A stretch of DNA of 64,000 bases from Gammaproteobacteria bacterium (lineage in GTDB: Bacteria > Pseudomonadota > Gammaproteobacteria > Steroidobacterales > Steroidobacteraceae). The stretch is taken from assembly GCA_028293725.1 (NCBI GenBank), contig JAQGOE010000031.1, forward strand, positions 1 through 64,000, in the 5' to 3' direction. The position numbers and the translations under genes were made by a program. The notes below the pieces were generated by a model that did not search any database, was not told the origin of the DNA, and saw nothing but the letters and a program-made list of their open reading frames with translations. Below are positions 52,435-61,881 of this stretch, piece after piece (within the stretch, counting starts at the first letter, position 1; every line of letters begins with the position of its first letter).

Positions 52435-53982
52435 ATGCCGCCGCTGCTGCGTAAAGGCCATTTTCTCGGCGCCAAGCTGCGCTCCCTGCGTAAACGCAAT
52501 GCTCTGACACTCGAGGAGCTCTCGGCGCGCTGTATCCAGCGAGACGCACAACTGGCGCCCTCCGTCTCGTACTTGAGCATGATCGAGAGCGGCAAACGGA
52601 CCCCGTCGCAGGAGACCCTCGAGCTGGTGGCCGCGGTGTTCCAGCGCGACCCGGAATGGTTCCTCGACGAAAGCGCCGACCTGGAGCTCTCGCTTCCCCA
52701 GGCGCCGAAGGGCGGGGCCGCGCGCATTCCGCTCGAGCCGGCGTTTCTCTTCTCCAAAGACGTACTGCAGGCTGCGATTCCCGAGCTTCTGGCGCAGACC
52801 GGCACCACGGGGCGGCAATTCGCTCACCTCCTCATCCGCTCGCACCAGGAGATGTCGCGCAACGACTTCCCCGACCTCGAGCGCGCGGCGGACGAGGTCG
52901 GCGGCCGTCGCTTTCCTCTGTCAGTGGATGACCTGGTGGGCCTGTGCAAACAACATGGACTCGAGATCCGTTGGTTCGACCGCAAACCGGTGTTGGCGCG
53001 GGACAAGGATCGCGAAGTGCGCAGCATGGTGCGCTCATTCTTCGAGCCACCCGGCATCATCTACGCCAACCGCGCTTTGCAGTCCGATCCGGCGCGGCTG
53101 AAGTTCGACCTCGCAGCCCATATCGCCCACAAGGTTCTCCATGGTGGCGATGGTATGAAGTCGGCGCATGCCACCGGTGGTGAAATGGGCGGCAGCCCGG
53201 AAGGCGGTACCAGCGCCGGGGGCATGGATGCACAGGATGTGCTGCACGCGTGGCGCGACTTCGAGTGCAGCTTCTTCGCAGGCGCACTGCTCGCACCCCG
53301 TGCGCCCTTCAGACGCTTTCTGGCGCGCGAGCGCTACCGGATCGAGGCGGGTACCAAGCTCGAGCTGACTCCGGCCGTGGTCATGCGACGCGTGACCAAG
53401 GTGTCACCGTATCCCTACTGGCACTTCTTCGACGCCTATCCACCTGGCTATCTGCGCGCTGTCTATCGCGGCAACGGCATCCCACTACCTTGGGGGAACC
53501 TGGCGCAGGTGAGCGATCCCTGTCCCAACTGGGCTGTGTTCCGCATGATCGAAGGTAGCCGCGTCGAGTCGGGATCGCAGATTTCGGTGCTCCGTGACGG
53601 CGACCGATCACTGCTCTACTGCTGCCACTCCATGCGAGTGCGCGATATGGCGGGCAATCCGCACGTATTGTCAGTTGGTGTGGATCTCGCGCCGGCGCTC
53701 GACTCGAATGGTGCCAACAGCGCGGACCTCATCGGCTCGCTGTTTGAGGATTGCCTGGCGCGACGAGGCGAAGCGCGCATTCCAAAAGCGGCAACGCAGG
53801 TTCTCAGCGCCGTGGCCAACGTACTCAACATCGCCTGGATCGAAGATGCTCTGAGCCAACCCGCGCGCATCATCTGCCCGCGCAGCACCCGCTGCCCGCG
53901 ATCGGACCGGTGTGAGGGAGCGCGACCCTCCCGTGCGCGCGAAATCGCGGATGTCCGGGACGAAATCCTCGGCCGGGATTGA
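52435..53982 (+). CDS. ScfR/DUF3612-like regulator of glyoxylate-bypass genes
   Basis: A 515-residue protein with an N-terminal Cro/C1 helix-turn-helix (about 8-70, LGAKLRSLRKRNALTLEELS, MIESGKRTPSQETLELVA) and a long C-terminal domain. This includes an IrrE/ImmA-like segment with HIAHKVLH (about 228) and a cysteine-rich tail (CPRSTRCPRSDRC). This build is that of short-chain fatty acyl-CoA-type regulators (ScfR, RamB, DUF3612) that often sit beside aceB/aceA and sense acyl-CoA or acetate. Divergent placement against aceBA supports this role. Confidence 0.87.
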   Translation: MPPLLRKGHFLGAKLRSLRKRNALTLEELSARCIQRDAQLAPSVSYLSMIESGKRTPSQETLELVAAVFQRDPEWFLDESADLELSLPQAPKGGAARIPLEPAFLFSKDVLQAAIPELLAQTGTTGRQFAHLLIRSHQEMSRNDFPDLERAADEVGGRRFPLSVDDLVGLCKQHGLEIRWFDRKPVLARDKDREVRSMVRSFFEPPGIIYANRALQSDPARLKFDLAAHIAHKVLHGGDGMKSAHATGGEMGGSPEGGTSAGGMDAQDVLHAWRDFECSFFAGALLAPRAPFRRFLARERYRIEAGTKLELTPAVVMRRVTKVSPYPYWHFFDAYPPGYLRAVYRGNGIPLPWGNLAQVSDPCPNWAVFRMIEGSRVESGSQISVLRDGDRSLLYCCHSMRVRDMAGNPHVLSVGVDLAPALDSNGANSADLIGSLFEDCLARRGEARIPKAATQVLSAVANVLNIAWIEDALSQPARIICPRSTRCPRSDRCEGARPSRAREIADVRDEILGRD

Positions 53983-53995
53983 GTAAGATAGTGCC

Positions 53996-54889
53996 ATGCT
54001 CAAATTAACATCCTTGCTGGTTGCCGCACTCGCTGTAATCACCGCAGCGGCCACCGACCTCCATAGCGAGCGCGCAAGTGTCGAAAAATGGCGCGCCGAG
54101 CGTATCACCGAGCTCACGAATGAAACCGGCTGGCTGACACTCGTCGGCCTCTACTGGCTGAACCCCGGCGAGAACACCTTCGGCCGCGCACCCTCCAACA
54201 CCCTGGTTCTCGATCATCCGAGCGTGGCCGACACCGCCGGGACATTCACCCTCACCGGCAGCAAAGTTACCTTCACGGCCAGGCCGGGAAGCGGCATCAC
54301 GCACGGCGGCCAACCGGTAACCTCCATCGATCTCGTGTCGGATGCGAAAGACTCACCCACAGTCGTTTCGAGCGGTCCGCTGCGCTTCTTCGTCATCGAG
54401 CGGGCGGGAAAATTCGGGGTACGCGTGCGTGACGTCGCAAGTCCGCGGCGGCGTGATTTTGCAGGACTGCAGTATTTCCCGATCGCGCCGGACTGGGTTT
54501 TCAACGCGCGTTTCGAGCCGTATGAGCCCCGGCGGCAGATCAAGATCGTCAACATTCTCGGCCTGGAGGATGACATGGTGTCACCCGGTGCGCTCGTTTT
54601 CACCAAAGATGGCCAGGAGATACGGCTCGACGCGGTGTTGGATGGCGCGGACGCCACCGATCTCTTCGTCATGTTTGCGGACGGCACGAGTGGCCATGAT
54701 ACCTACGGCGCGGGCCGTTTCCTGCACGTCCCCTTCGCCACCGACGGCAAGACGGTTGTCGACTTCAATAAAGCCTACAACCCACCGTGTGCCTACAACG
54801 ACTTCGCGACCTGCCCGCTGCCGCCCTATCAGAACCGGGTGAAACTGAAGATCACCGCCGGCGAGAAAAAATACACGGCCGGACACTAG
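53996..54889 (+). CDS. DUF1684 family exported protein
   Basis: A 297-residue protein with a signal peptide (LTSLLVAALAVITAAATD) and the DUF1684 domain. WRAERITELTNETGWLTLVGLYWL, GENTFGRAPSNTLVLD and the C-terminal DFNKAYNPPCAYNDFATCPLPPYQNR are diagnostic. The family is widespread, secreted or periplasmic, and has no established function. The start follows the regulator stop by 13 bases, so co-transcription is possible, though no functional link is evident. Confidence 0.9.
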   Translation: MLKLTSLLVAALAVITAAATDLHSERASVEKWRAERITELTNETGWLTLVGLYWLNPGENTFGRAPSNTLVLDHPSVADTAGTFTLTGSKVTFTARPGSGITHGGQPVTSIDLVSDAKDSPTVVSSGPLRFFVIERAGKFGVRVRDVASPRRRDFAGLQYFPIAPDWVFNARFEPYEPRRQIKIVNILGLEDDMVSPGALVFTKDGQEIRLDAVLDGADATDLFVMFADGTSGHDTYGAGRFLHVPFATDGKTVVDFNKAYNPPCAYNDFATCPLPPYQNRVKLKITAGEKKYTAGH

Positions 54890-54929
54890 CGATGCGCGCC
54901 ATCGTCAGCGGCTGAGCGGCCGATGCGAG

Positions 54930-55916
54930 CTAGGACTGCGGTACCGCCGGCGGTAGCGGGTTGACTGCCGGTCGCGCGGCGATCTCCGCGGTACTGCGAC
55001 GAAGCTCGATCTCGTACCCGGCCGCTGCCCACGCATCGAGCCCACCACGCAGCGCGCGCACGCTGATATAACCACGATCCATCAACTTGCGGGCCGCGAA
55101 TGCGGCGGACGCCTCGTTCGGACAGGCGCAATAGAACACAATTTCCCGATCCATCGGAAAGTCCGCAACCCGCTTGGGAACTTCGTCGAGAGTCATCTCG
55201 AGCGCGCCGGGAATGCAACGTCGATCCTGATCGCGGCCGAGCGCCGAGCGCACGTCCACAATGACAGGAGCGTCGGCCCTCGTCATCAGGCGGCGGAGTT
55301 CCTCGACGTCGATGCGGGGAAGACGTAACACGCTGTTGAAGCGCCGTCGTTCCATCCATTTGTACGCGACGTAGAGGAGCACCGCTATCAACGTCAGCTC
55401 ACCCGCCTCCGTCCCGAGCTCACGCAGCCGCAGGAGCAGAATGCCGATCTGTGTTTGAAACAACATGCCGGTACCGATCGCGGCGCCCGCCCAGAGCACA
55501 CTCCCCAGACCGTTCAACAGCTCGAAGGAGCCGAGCGACAACTTCATCGCCCCCGCCAGCGGCCGCGCGACCGTCGACAATCCGGGCACAAACTTCGCCA
55601 GCACCAGGGTGAGGCGCCCCCAGCGCTCGAAACGATTTTCAGTGGTGCGTACGCAGGAATCCGGTGACAGGGAGACGCGGCAGAGAAACTTCATCACCCG
55701 GCGACCGTAGTAACGGCCCGCGAGGTACCAGAGGGTGTCGCCAATGACGCAGGCGAGCAATGCCAGGGTGAAAATGGACCAGGCGGAGAGCCGGCCGGTC
55801 GCCGCCAAAGCCCCGCAGATCAGCAGCGTCGGTGTGGCAGGCAAAGGCAATCCCGCCCGCTCGAGCAGAACATTCACGAACACCAGGGCCAGACCGTACT
55901 GCGCAATGAGCTCCAT
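54930..55916 (-). CDS. DedA-family membrane protein fused to a rhodanese domain
   Basis: A 328-residue fusion. The first 200 residues are a DedA/SNARE-associated domain with about five membrane segments (ERAGLPLPATPTLLI, GDTLWYLAGRYYGRR, FVPGLSTVARPLAGAM), a family linked to membrane lipid scrambling and undecaprenyl phosphate recycling. The C-terminal part (about 205-305) is a rhodanese domain (VIVDVRSALGRDQDRRCIPGA, IVFYCACPNEASAA with the active Cys near 260, LRGGLDAWAAAGY). The rhodanese domain should face the cytosol and may move sulfur or act as a redox or phosphate sensor. ATG 55916 is chosen with GAGGG upstream. Confidence 0.9.
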   Translation of the reverse strand: MELIAQYGLALVFVNVLLERAGLPLPATPTLLICGALAATGRLSAWSIFTLALLACVIGDTLWYLAGRYYGRRVMKFLCRVSLSPDSCVRTTENRFERWGRLTLVLAKFVPGLSTVARPLAGAMKLSLGSFELLNGLGSVLWAGAAIGTGMLFQTQIGILLLRLRELGTEAGELTLIAVLLYVAYKWMERRRFNSVLRLPRIDVEELRRLMTRADAPVIVDVRSALGRDQDRRCIPGALEMTLDEVPKRVADFPMDREIVFYCACPNEASAAFAARKLMDRGYISVRALRGGLDAWAAAGYEIELRRSTAEIAARPAVNPLPPAVPQS

Positions 55917-55949
55917 CACCCAACCCTCAACCCGCCCGCCGGCTACATT

Positions 55950-56987
55950 CTACCCAAACGCTGCCAGCCGTACCCACAGCGCTATACCCGCCAGAAAGCT
56001 CCCCATGACGCATAAGGCCCCTGGCGCCAGCCAATCCAGCATGCCGCGGTCGATGGTAGCGGTCTGCTCCGGGAGGTTCCGGAAATACAGCACATTCACC
56101 GGATCGCCCTCGCGATAGGCCGGCGGATCACTGCCCATGACGTCCCTGAATTGGACCGTCGTGCCCTCGGCGGTCGTGAACTGCACCACCGGGTAGTAAG
56201 TCGAGCCGTGCAGGTTCATTTTCAACTCGAGAAACAACACACTTCCCAGCGTCCGCTCGCCGGTCGACTGCAGCAGGTACGTGTTCCGGCCGAGATGCAC
56301 CCCCAAGGCAATGACACCCAGGCCGGCGAGCATCAGGATCGGCGTCACGATGCGGCCCAGGGTCCTCCGCAGGCGCTGGCGCTCGGCTCGAACCGGGCCC
56401 GATAGCAGTTCCTCGACCGGACTTACGGGCGCGTCCAGAAGCTGAGGCGGACGGGCCCTTCGAGACAGCGAGGCGAATGGAGGTTCGCTCCTGCGCGGCC
56501 AGGACCTTTGAAGCAGGTAGAGAACAAAAACGCCGTCGGCCGACACCAGAACCCAGGTCAATGGCGTCACTGGCCACACCGTCAAGGCAACGCCCACGCA
56601 GGCCGCACCGATTGCGAAGAAGAGGCTGCCCAGAAGTTCGAGGACGTGGCTCTCCGCGTCGGCGACGCGGTCGGGATATTTCTTGAAGGCCAGCAGCCGG
56701 ACCTTCCGCCCGGTCGCCAGATCCGGGTTCGGCAGCGCGCCCGTATCGGAGGTCGCCTCCATCCACTTGCCGGAGGGCAGCTTGTAGCGGTATACGGCGT
56801 AATACAGCAGCTTCCCCGGCGCACGCACGCCCACGACGCTGCCTTTGACCCGCTTGGCAAAGAGCCGCCAGTAGAGCCGGTTGCCGCACAGCCAGATGCC
56901 CAGACCGCCAAACAATCCGGCCCCCAGCAGTACCCCCACCTGATCCAAGGCGGCCCAGAACTCGGCGAACAGCTGCAGGAGCTTCAA
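55950..56987 (-). CDS. DUF3592 domain membrane protein
   Basis: A 345-residue protein with about five membrane segments (near 18-35, 120-150, 215-235 and 320-340) and two extra-membrane beta domains of the DUF3592 type (VVGVRAPGKLLYYAVYRYKLPSG; VVQFTTAEGTTVQFRDVMGSDPPAYREGDPVNVLY). It begins with TTG 12 bases after the E2 stop and may be transcribed with the bkd operon. Function unknown; no start ATG is available without losing the first membrane segment. Confidence 0.78.
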   Translation of the reverse strand: MKLLQLFAEFWAALDQVGVLLGAGLFGGLGIWLCGNRLYWRLFAKRVKGSVVGVRAPGKLLYYAVYRYKLPSGKWMEATSDTGALPNPDLATGRKVRLLAFKKYPDRVADAESHVLELLGSLFFAIGAACVGVALTVWPVTPLTWVLVSADGVFVLYLLQRSWPRRSEPPFASLSRRARPPQLLDAPVSPVEELLSGPVRAERQRLRRTLGRIVTPILMLAGLGVIALGVHLGRNTYLLQSTGERTLGSVLFLELKMNLHGSTYYPVVQFTTAEGTTVQFRDVMGSDPPAYREGDPVNVLYFRNLPEQTATIDRGMLDWLAPGALCVMGSFLAGIALWVRLAAFG

Positions 56988-56999
56988 CGGTCGGGCGCT

Positions 57000-58364
57000 T
57001 CAGGTGTCGATAAAAATCGTGGCAGGGTGCTCGATACGCTCCTTCAAAGCCTGGATCAAGGCGGCAGCATCGTAACCGTCGACGAACCGGTGATCGAAGG
57101 AGGAGGAGAGATTCATCATACGGCGAATCGTGATCGCGCCATTCAACACGACAGGACGCTCGACCGCACGATTGACGCCAATGATCGCCACTTCGGGCGC
57201 ATTGATAATCGGCGTGCTGGCGATACCACCGAGTTTCCCGAGGCTCGTCACAGTGATCGTCGAGCCGCTGAGTTCCTCGCGGGTCGCTTTGTTGGTACGA
57301 GCCGCTTCGCTCACACGGCGCATTTCGGCCGCGAGATCCCAGAGGGAGCGCTCTTGCGCGTCGCGCACGACCGGCACTTTGAGCCCATCGGGAGTCTGAG
57401 TGGCAACACCAACATGAACGGCGCGGTGACGGATGATCACGCCACGCTCGGCGTCATACTGCGCGTTTGCCTGAGGGAAGTCTTTCAACACGCGCACCAG
57501 CGCGAGGACCAGGAAAGGCAGATAGGTCAACGAGGGGGTGCCGGGGGCGTGCTTGCTGTTGAGATGCCGACGCAGGGCCTCGAGATCGGTGACGTCCATT
57601 TCCTCGACGTACGCGAAGTGCGGGATGTTGCGCTTTGCCTCGCTCATGCGCTGCGCGATCAGACGGCGTATGCCAATAACCTTGATCTCTTCCGTCGCGC
57701 CTTCGGCCGAAGCCGGCGCGCGCGCGCGCAGCGGAGCAGGCTTTTCAGGAGCACCTTTCGCGTGCTGCTCGACGTAGGCGTCGAAATCCTCCCGCACGAT
57801 GCGGCCATTGGGCCCTGACCCCGGCACCTTGCTCAGATCGACGCCAGCCTCATGCGCCCGCCGACGAATCGCAGGCGAAGTTGCAACACGCCCGCGATCG
57901 CCAGCCACCTGGGCAACGCCGGCGGCACCATTGCTACCGCGTACCGGAGACGCGCTGGCGCTGGCCGCAGAAACCGACCGCACCGGCGACGCAGAAGCCA
58001 CCGTGTTGGAACCAGCCGCCGCCGGCGCCGCCCGATTGGCCGCCACAGGCGCAACATTGCCACCGCGCGCTCCACTCCCAGCCGCACCACCCGCGCCGGC
58101 GACAGTCGCAGCGCCCGCCCCCGCGCCAGTCTCTATAACAATCAACGCCGACCCCACCGGCACCATATCCCCCGGCTGCCCCGTCGTCGACACAACACGC
58201 CCGCTCACCGGCGACGGCAACTCCACGGCCGCCTTCTCCGTCATCACTTCGCAAATGACGTCGTCCTCGGCAACCTGGTCGCCCGGCTTCACGCGCCAGT
58301 CCACAATCTCCGCTTCGACCGTGCCCTCGCCCAGGTCGGGAAGCTTGAAAACAAACTGACTCAC
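57000..58364 (-). CDS. bkdB: Branched-chain 2-oxoacid dehydrogenase E2 (dihydrolipoyl acyltransferase)
   Basis: A 454-residue E2 core subunit. One lipoyl domain (1-80) carries Lys44 in MTEKAAV. A long Ala/Gly/Ser/Pro/Val linker follows, then a peripheral-subunit-binding domain (about 155-190, TSPAIRRRAHEAGVDLSKVPG) and the catalytic domain (about 225-454) with the DHRFVDG active-site motif near its end. It transfers branched-chain acyl groups from E1 to CoA. The GTG start overlaps the E1-beta stop by four bases. No E3 gene is seen in the window. Confidence 0.92.
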   Translation of the reverse strand: MSQFVFKLPDLGEGTVEAEIVDWRVKPGDQVAEDDVICEVMTEKAAVELPSPVSGRVVSTTGQPGDMVPVGSALIVIETGAGAGAATVAGAGGAAGSGARGGNVAPVAANRAAPAAAGSNTVASASPVRSVSAASASASPVRGSNGAAGVAQVAGDRGRVATSPAIRRRAHEAGVDLSKVPGSGPNGRIVREDFDAYVEQHAKGAPEKPAPLRARAPASAEGATEEIKVIGIRRLIAQRMSEAKRNIPHFAYVEEMDVTDLEALRRHLNSKHAPGTPSLTYLPFLVLALVRVLKDFPQANAQYDAERGVIIRHRAVHVGVATQTPDGLKVPVVRDAQERSLWDLAAEMRRVSEAARTNKATREELSGSTITVTSLGKLGGIASTPIINAPEVAIIGVNRAVERPVVLNGAITIRRMMNLSSSFDHRFVDGYDAAALIQALKERIEHPATIFIDT

Positions 58365-59377
58365 GACGCCTCCATGACGCTCTTCAGCGCCGCTGCGATC
58401 CGCGCCGGGCCGGGGAAGTATTCCCACTCGAACGCGTGGGGATAGGGCGTATCCCAACCGGTCACGCGCTGGATGGGAGCCTCGAGGTGCCAGAAGCATT
58501 CCTCCTGCACCGTAGCAACCAGCTCGGCACCATAACCACTGAACCGGGTGGCTTCGTGAACGACGACACAGCGCCCGGTCTTGCACACCGAAGTGCAAAG
58601 AGTATCCGTATCCAACGGCGCCAGCGTCCGCACATCGACGATCTCGGCATCGACGCCCGCAAGCCGCACGGCCGCCTGCGCGACGTGCACCATCGTCCCG
58701 TAAGCCAACACCGTGACATCCTTACCCGGACGAACGATCTCGGCCCGACCGATCGGTACCGTGTAGTGCCCCTCCGGCACCGCGCCGCCCGGATGCGTGC
58801 TCCAAGGCACGGCGGGCTTATGCGGATCTCCGTCGAACGGCCCGTTATAAATCCGCTTCGGTTCGAAGAAAACAACAGGGTCGTCGCCTTCGATCGAGCT
58901 GATCAACAATCCCTTCGCATCGTAGGGAGTGGATGGCATCACGACCTTGATTCCGCACACGTGCGTGAAGATGCCTTCCGGACTCTGCGAGTGCGTCTGC
59001 CCACCACGAATGCCGCCGCCGCAAGGCGTGCGAATCGTCACGGGCGCCGAAAATTCGCCGGCCGTCCGATAGCGCAACCGGGCGAGCTCGCTCACCACCT
59101 GGTCGAAGGCGGGATAGATGTAGTCGGCGAACTGGATTTCCGCCACCGGCTTGAGCCCGTTCACGCCCATACCGATCGCCGCCGCGATAATGCCGCCCTC
59201 CGCGATAGGAGTATCGAGCACGCGATGCTCACCGTGCTTACGTTGCAGCCCATCGGTGACACGGAATACACCACCGAAATAACCAACATCCTCGCCGAGA
59301 ACCACGACCCGGGGGTCGCGCTCCAGCATGATGTCCATGGCGGAGTTCAGCGCCTGAACCATGTTCATGTTAGCCAC
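58361..59377 (-). CDS. bkdA2: Branched-chain 2-oxoacid dehydrogenase E1 beta subunit
   Basis: A 338-residue E1-beta protein. VLGEDVGYFGGVFRVTDGL, PIAEGGIIAAAIGMGVNGLKPVAEIQF and FFEPKRIYNGPFDGDP are typical of branched-chain rather than pyruvate dehydrogenases. It pairs with E1-alpha to bind ThDP and decarboxylate the keto acids of Val, Leu and Ile. It starts with GTG preceded by GGAGGG, three bases after the E1-alpha stop, and overlaps the E2 start by four bases. Confidence 0.94.
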   Translation of the reverse strand: MANMNMVQALNSAMDIMLERDPRVVVLGEDVGYFGGVFRVTDGLQRKHGEHRVLDTPIAEGGIIAAAIGMGVNGLKPVAEIQFADYIYPAFDQVVSELARLRYRTAGEFSAPVTIRTPCGGGIRGGQTHSQSPEGIFTHVCGIKVVMPSTPYDAKGLLISSIEGDDPVVFFEPKRIYNGPFDGDPHKPAVPWSTHPGGAVPEGHYTVPIGRAEIVRPGKDVTVLAYGTMVHVAQAAVRLAGVDAEIVDVRTLAPLDTDTLCTSVCKTGRCVVVHEATRFSGYGAELVATVQEECFWHLEAPIQRVTGWDTPYPHAFEWEYFPGPARIAAALKSVMEAS

Positions 59378-59380
59378 GGC

Positions 59381-60688
59381 TCAACCCTCCTTCGCCACAG
59401 GTTGCGCCTGGCGGTCGAGATCATGCTCTTCGTCCGACCCCCGCGCGGGCTGCACTCGCGACAGCGCGAGCAGCTCCTCACGCTGGCGAGCGAGATGCGG
59501 CGGCATCTCCTTGTACACATCGTCAAACATGCTGGCCGGATCGAGCGTAGGACCTTCGGTCAGGGTCCCGTAGCTCGCCGCCTCCTTCCAGCAGGCCGTC
59601 ACCTCGGCCTCGAGCTCCTTTTCGAGTGCCGCGTGCCGCTCTTCCGACCACTCGCCGAGGGCGATGAGATGCTCCTTCAGCCGCACGACCGGATCGCCGA
59701 GAGGCCACGCCTTCCATTCTTCCTTCGGCCGATAACGCGAAGGATCATCGCTCGTCGAATGGGCGGCGGCCCTATAAGTCACATGCTCGATGAGCGTCGG
59801 CCCGCCGCTCTGGCGTGCCCGCTCGGCGGCCCACTGGGTGACCGCATAGACGGCCAGAAAGTCATTGCCGTCCACCCGGATTCCCGGCATCCCGTAACCC
59901 GGTCCGCGTTTGGCGAAGGTCTGCACCTCGCCTCCGGCAAACCCCTGGAACGTGGAGATGGCCCACTGATTGTTGACGAGGTTGAGGATCACGGGCGCCC
60001 GATAGACCTGGGCAAAGGTGAGCGCATGGTGAAAGTCCGCCTCGGCGCTCGAGCCTTCACCGATCCAGGTCGCGGCGATCCGGTCCTCACCTTTGATGGC
60101 CGACGCCATGGCCCAGCCCACGGCCTGTGGGAACTGGGTCGCGAGATTGCCGGAGATCGAGAATATGTTGCCGCTAGCCCAGTGATACATGACGGGCATC
60201 TGCCGACCCTTGCACATGTCCCGCGTGTTCGACAGGCACTGGCACATGAGGTCGACGAGGCTGCGCCCCCGCACGATCTGCAAACCCTGCACCCGGTAGG
60301 ACGGAAACAGCATGTCACCCGGCAACAGGGCCATGCCCGCGGCCACGGCCACCGCCTCCTCGCCCGTGGACTTCATATAGAAGGACATGCGGCCCTGCCG
60401 CTGCATCCGCTGCATCCGGTCGTCGAAGAGCCGGGTGAGCACCATGTGGCGCAGACCGACCTGCAAATCCTGCGGCTCGAGGTGCGGGTTCCAGGGCCCG
60501 CCCGCCTTCGCGTCGTCCCCCAGCACGCGCACCATCTCGGTGGAAAGGCTCTCGATGTCGCGCACGGGTGCCATCGACTCGGGGCGGCCGACCGCGCCGG
60601 GCGGCGAGATCTTTACATAGCTGAAATCCGGCTTGTCGCCGGGACGAGCCGGCGGATAAGGAATATGCAGGCGCGACCGTGGCGTCAT
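59381..60688 (-). CDS. bkdA1: Branched-chain 2-oxoacid dehydrogenase E1 alpha subunit
   Basis: A 435-residue E1-alpha protein. The ThDP motif is GEGSSAEADFHHALTFAQ...NNQWAIST at about 205-240, and the phosphorylation-loop-like THEVTYRAAAHSTSDDPSRYR segment (EHVTYRAAAHSTSDD) follows. It starts the bkd operon E1alpha-E1beta-E2, which catabolises branched-chain amino acids; mmsA elsewhere in the window would act later in valine breakdown. ATG 60688 (MTPRSRLHIPYPP) is chosen; the frame is open further upstream but the extension resembles no family. The ribosome site is weak. Confidence 0.94.
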   Translation of the reverse strand: MTPRSRLHIPYPPARPGDKPDFSYVKISPPGAVGRPESMAPVRDIESLSTEMVRVLGDDAKAGGPWNPHLEPQDLQVGLRHMVLTRLFDDRMQRMQRQGRMSFYMKSTGEEAVAVAAGMALLPGDMLFPSYRVQGLQIVRGRSLVDLMCQCLSNTRDMCKGRQMPVMYHWASGNIFSISGNLATQFPQAVGWAMASAIKGEDRIAATWIGEGSSAEADFHHALTFAQVYRAPVILNLVNNQWAISTFQGFAGGEVQTFAKRGPGYGMPGIRVDGNDFLAVYAVTQWAAERARQSGGPTLIEHVTYRAAAHSTSDDPSRYRPKEEWKAWPLGDPVVRLKEHLIALGEWSEERHAALEKELEAEVTACWKEAASYGTLTEGPTLDPASMFDDVYKEMPPHLARQREELLALSRVQPARGSDEEHDLDRQAQPVAKEG

Positions 60689-60940
60689 TGGGGCTTCATC
60701 TCGAGCGGCGGCCAAGGGGTTGGCGACGGCGAATATTACTGGGGCTGACTTGCAACGGGCGTTCCAATTTAGCGCCATTAAGAACCCGGGGACGCACGAT
60801 TTGTGCGCCCGCACCCGCCCCCAGCGCGAGCATTACCCATTATCGCGGGGCCGCCCAGGCCGGCCGCATGCGGGACTGCATCCAAACAGCCTCCCGGACG
60901 CATCTCATCAGTCAGACTCGAACCTTCCAGGAGATCCACC

Positions 60941-61333
60941 ATGCAGCATTCACCCGGCGTCGGCATCATGGCAGTCGCCATCGTGTTCTGGGTATTCGTC
61001 GGCGTCGTTTCCATCGCCGGCATGATCCAGGATTACCGCAAGCGACAACTGGCGCTGGAGCCCTTGAGAATCGCCATCGAGCACGGCCAGCAGCTCTCCC
61101 CCGAAATCCTTGCCAAGCTGGTGGGCCGCGAGGAGCGCCATGAGGAGCTCGATCCACGACTGCTGCAGGTCGGCGGCATCATCACCAGTGCGGCCGGAGT
61201 CGGAATCGCCCTGCTATCCATCTTCATCGCGCTGGTCTTTCCGCCCTATCACTGGATCGTCCTCGGTGCCGGTGTCCTGGCGGTGTGCGTTGGTGTTGGC
61301 CTGGTCATTGCAGCGAAGAGTCTGAGGCGGTGA
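60941..61333 (+). CDS. DUF6249-like small membrane protein
   Basis: A 130-residue inner-membrane protein. A first membrane segment (GIMAVAIVFWVFVGVVSIAGM) is followed by a charged cytosolic helix (DYRKRQLALEPLRIAIEHGQQLSPEILAKL) and two more membrane segments after residue 75. AGGAGA precedes the ATG. It overlaps the sigma-factor start by four bases (GTGA), so it is the first gene of a three-gene sigma-factor operon. This arrangement is seen with DUF6249 proteins; function unknown. The 252-bp gap upstream (60689-60940) shows no other gene. Confidence 0.8.
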   Translation: MQHSPGVGIMAVAIVFWVFVGVVSIAGMIQDYRKRQLALEPLRIAIEHGQQLSPEILAKLVGREERHEELDPRLLQVGGIITSAAGVGIALLSIFIALVFPPYHWIVLGAGVLAVCVGVGLVIAAKSLRR

Positions 61334-61881
61334 CCCGGACGCTGTCCCCAGGCGCGTTGCGCGGGGCAGACGAGTTAAGCGTGGTGATATGCGCGATAGC
61401 AGGTGACGACAATGCCTACGGCGAATTGGTCAGACGCCGTCAAAACACCATACGCCAACTGTTCCGCCGACTCTGTCGGGAACCCGCGCTGGCGGACGAC
61501 CTGGCGCAACAGACATTTCTGCAGGCATGGCGCAGTGTAGAGACGCTGAAGTCACCGGGCGCATTCGGCGGCTGGCTGAGAAGGTTGGCCATCAACACCT
61601 GGCTGCAAAGGGTCCGCGCCGAACGACCGCTGATAACTACGACGGACATCGGTGAGTTGCCCGACGAGGCCGTACAACCGACGCTGACGGAGCAACTCGA
61701 TCTAGACAGTGCGCTCGCCACCCTGCCGCCGGATGTTCGATTGTGCATTACGCTCGCGTATGCTGAGCGAATGAGCCACCGTGAAATCTGCGAAGCGACC
61801 GACCTGCCGCTCGGAACCGTGAAATCCCATATAACGCGAGGCGCCGCGCGCCTGCGAAAACTGCTGGGAGCCTACGCATGA
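61330..61881 (+). CDS. ECF-type RNA polymerase sigma factor
   Basis: A 183-residue sigma-70-family protein. Region 2 (about 20-90, AYGELVRRRQNTIRQLFRRLC, ALADDLAQQTFLQAWRSVETLKSPGAFGGWLRRLAINTW) binds the -10 box. Region 4 (about 125-180, LPPDVRLCITLAYAERMSHREICEATDLPLGTVKSHITRGAARLRKLL) binds the -35 box. It starts with GTG overlapping the upstream stop and its stop overlaps the next gene. The flanking membrane proteins are probable partners or regulators. Confidence 0.93.
   Translation: MTRTLSPGALRGADELSVVICAIAGDDNAYGELVRRRQNTIRQLFRRLCREPALADDLAQQTFLQAWRSVETLKSPGAFGGWLRRLAINTWLQRVRAERPLITTTDIGELPDEAVQPTLTEQLDLDSALATLPPDVRLCITLAYAERMSHREICEATDLPLGTVKSHITRGAARLRKLLGAYA

Noticed and set aside
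56508..57818. A 436-codon frame antisense to the DUF3592 and E2 genes
   Set aside because: It crosses two real genes on the other strand and contains no domain.
58436..60748. A 770-codon open frame on the plus strand opposite the bkd E1 genes
   Set aside because: It is antisense to two conserved genes, has no recognisable domain, and is explained by GC-rich third positions keeping the opposite strand open.
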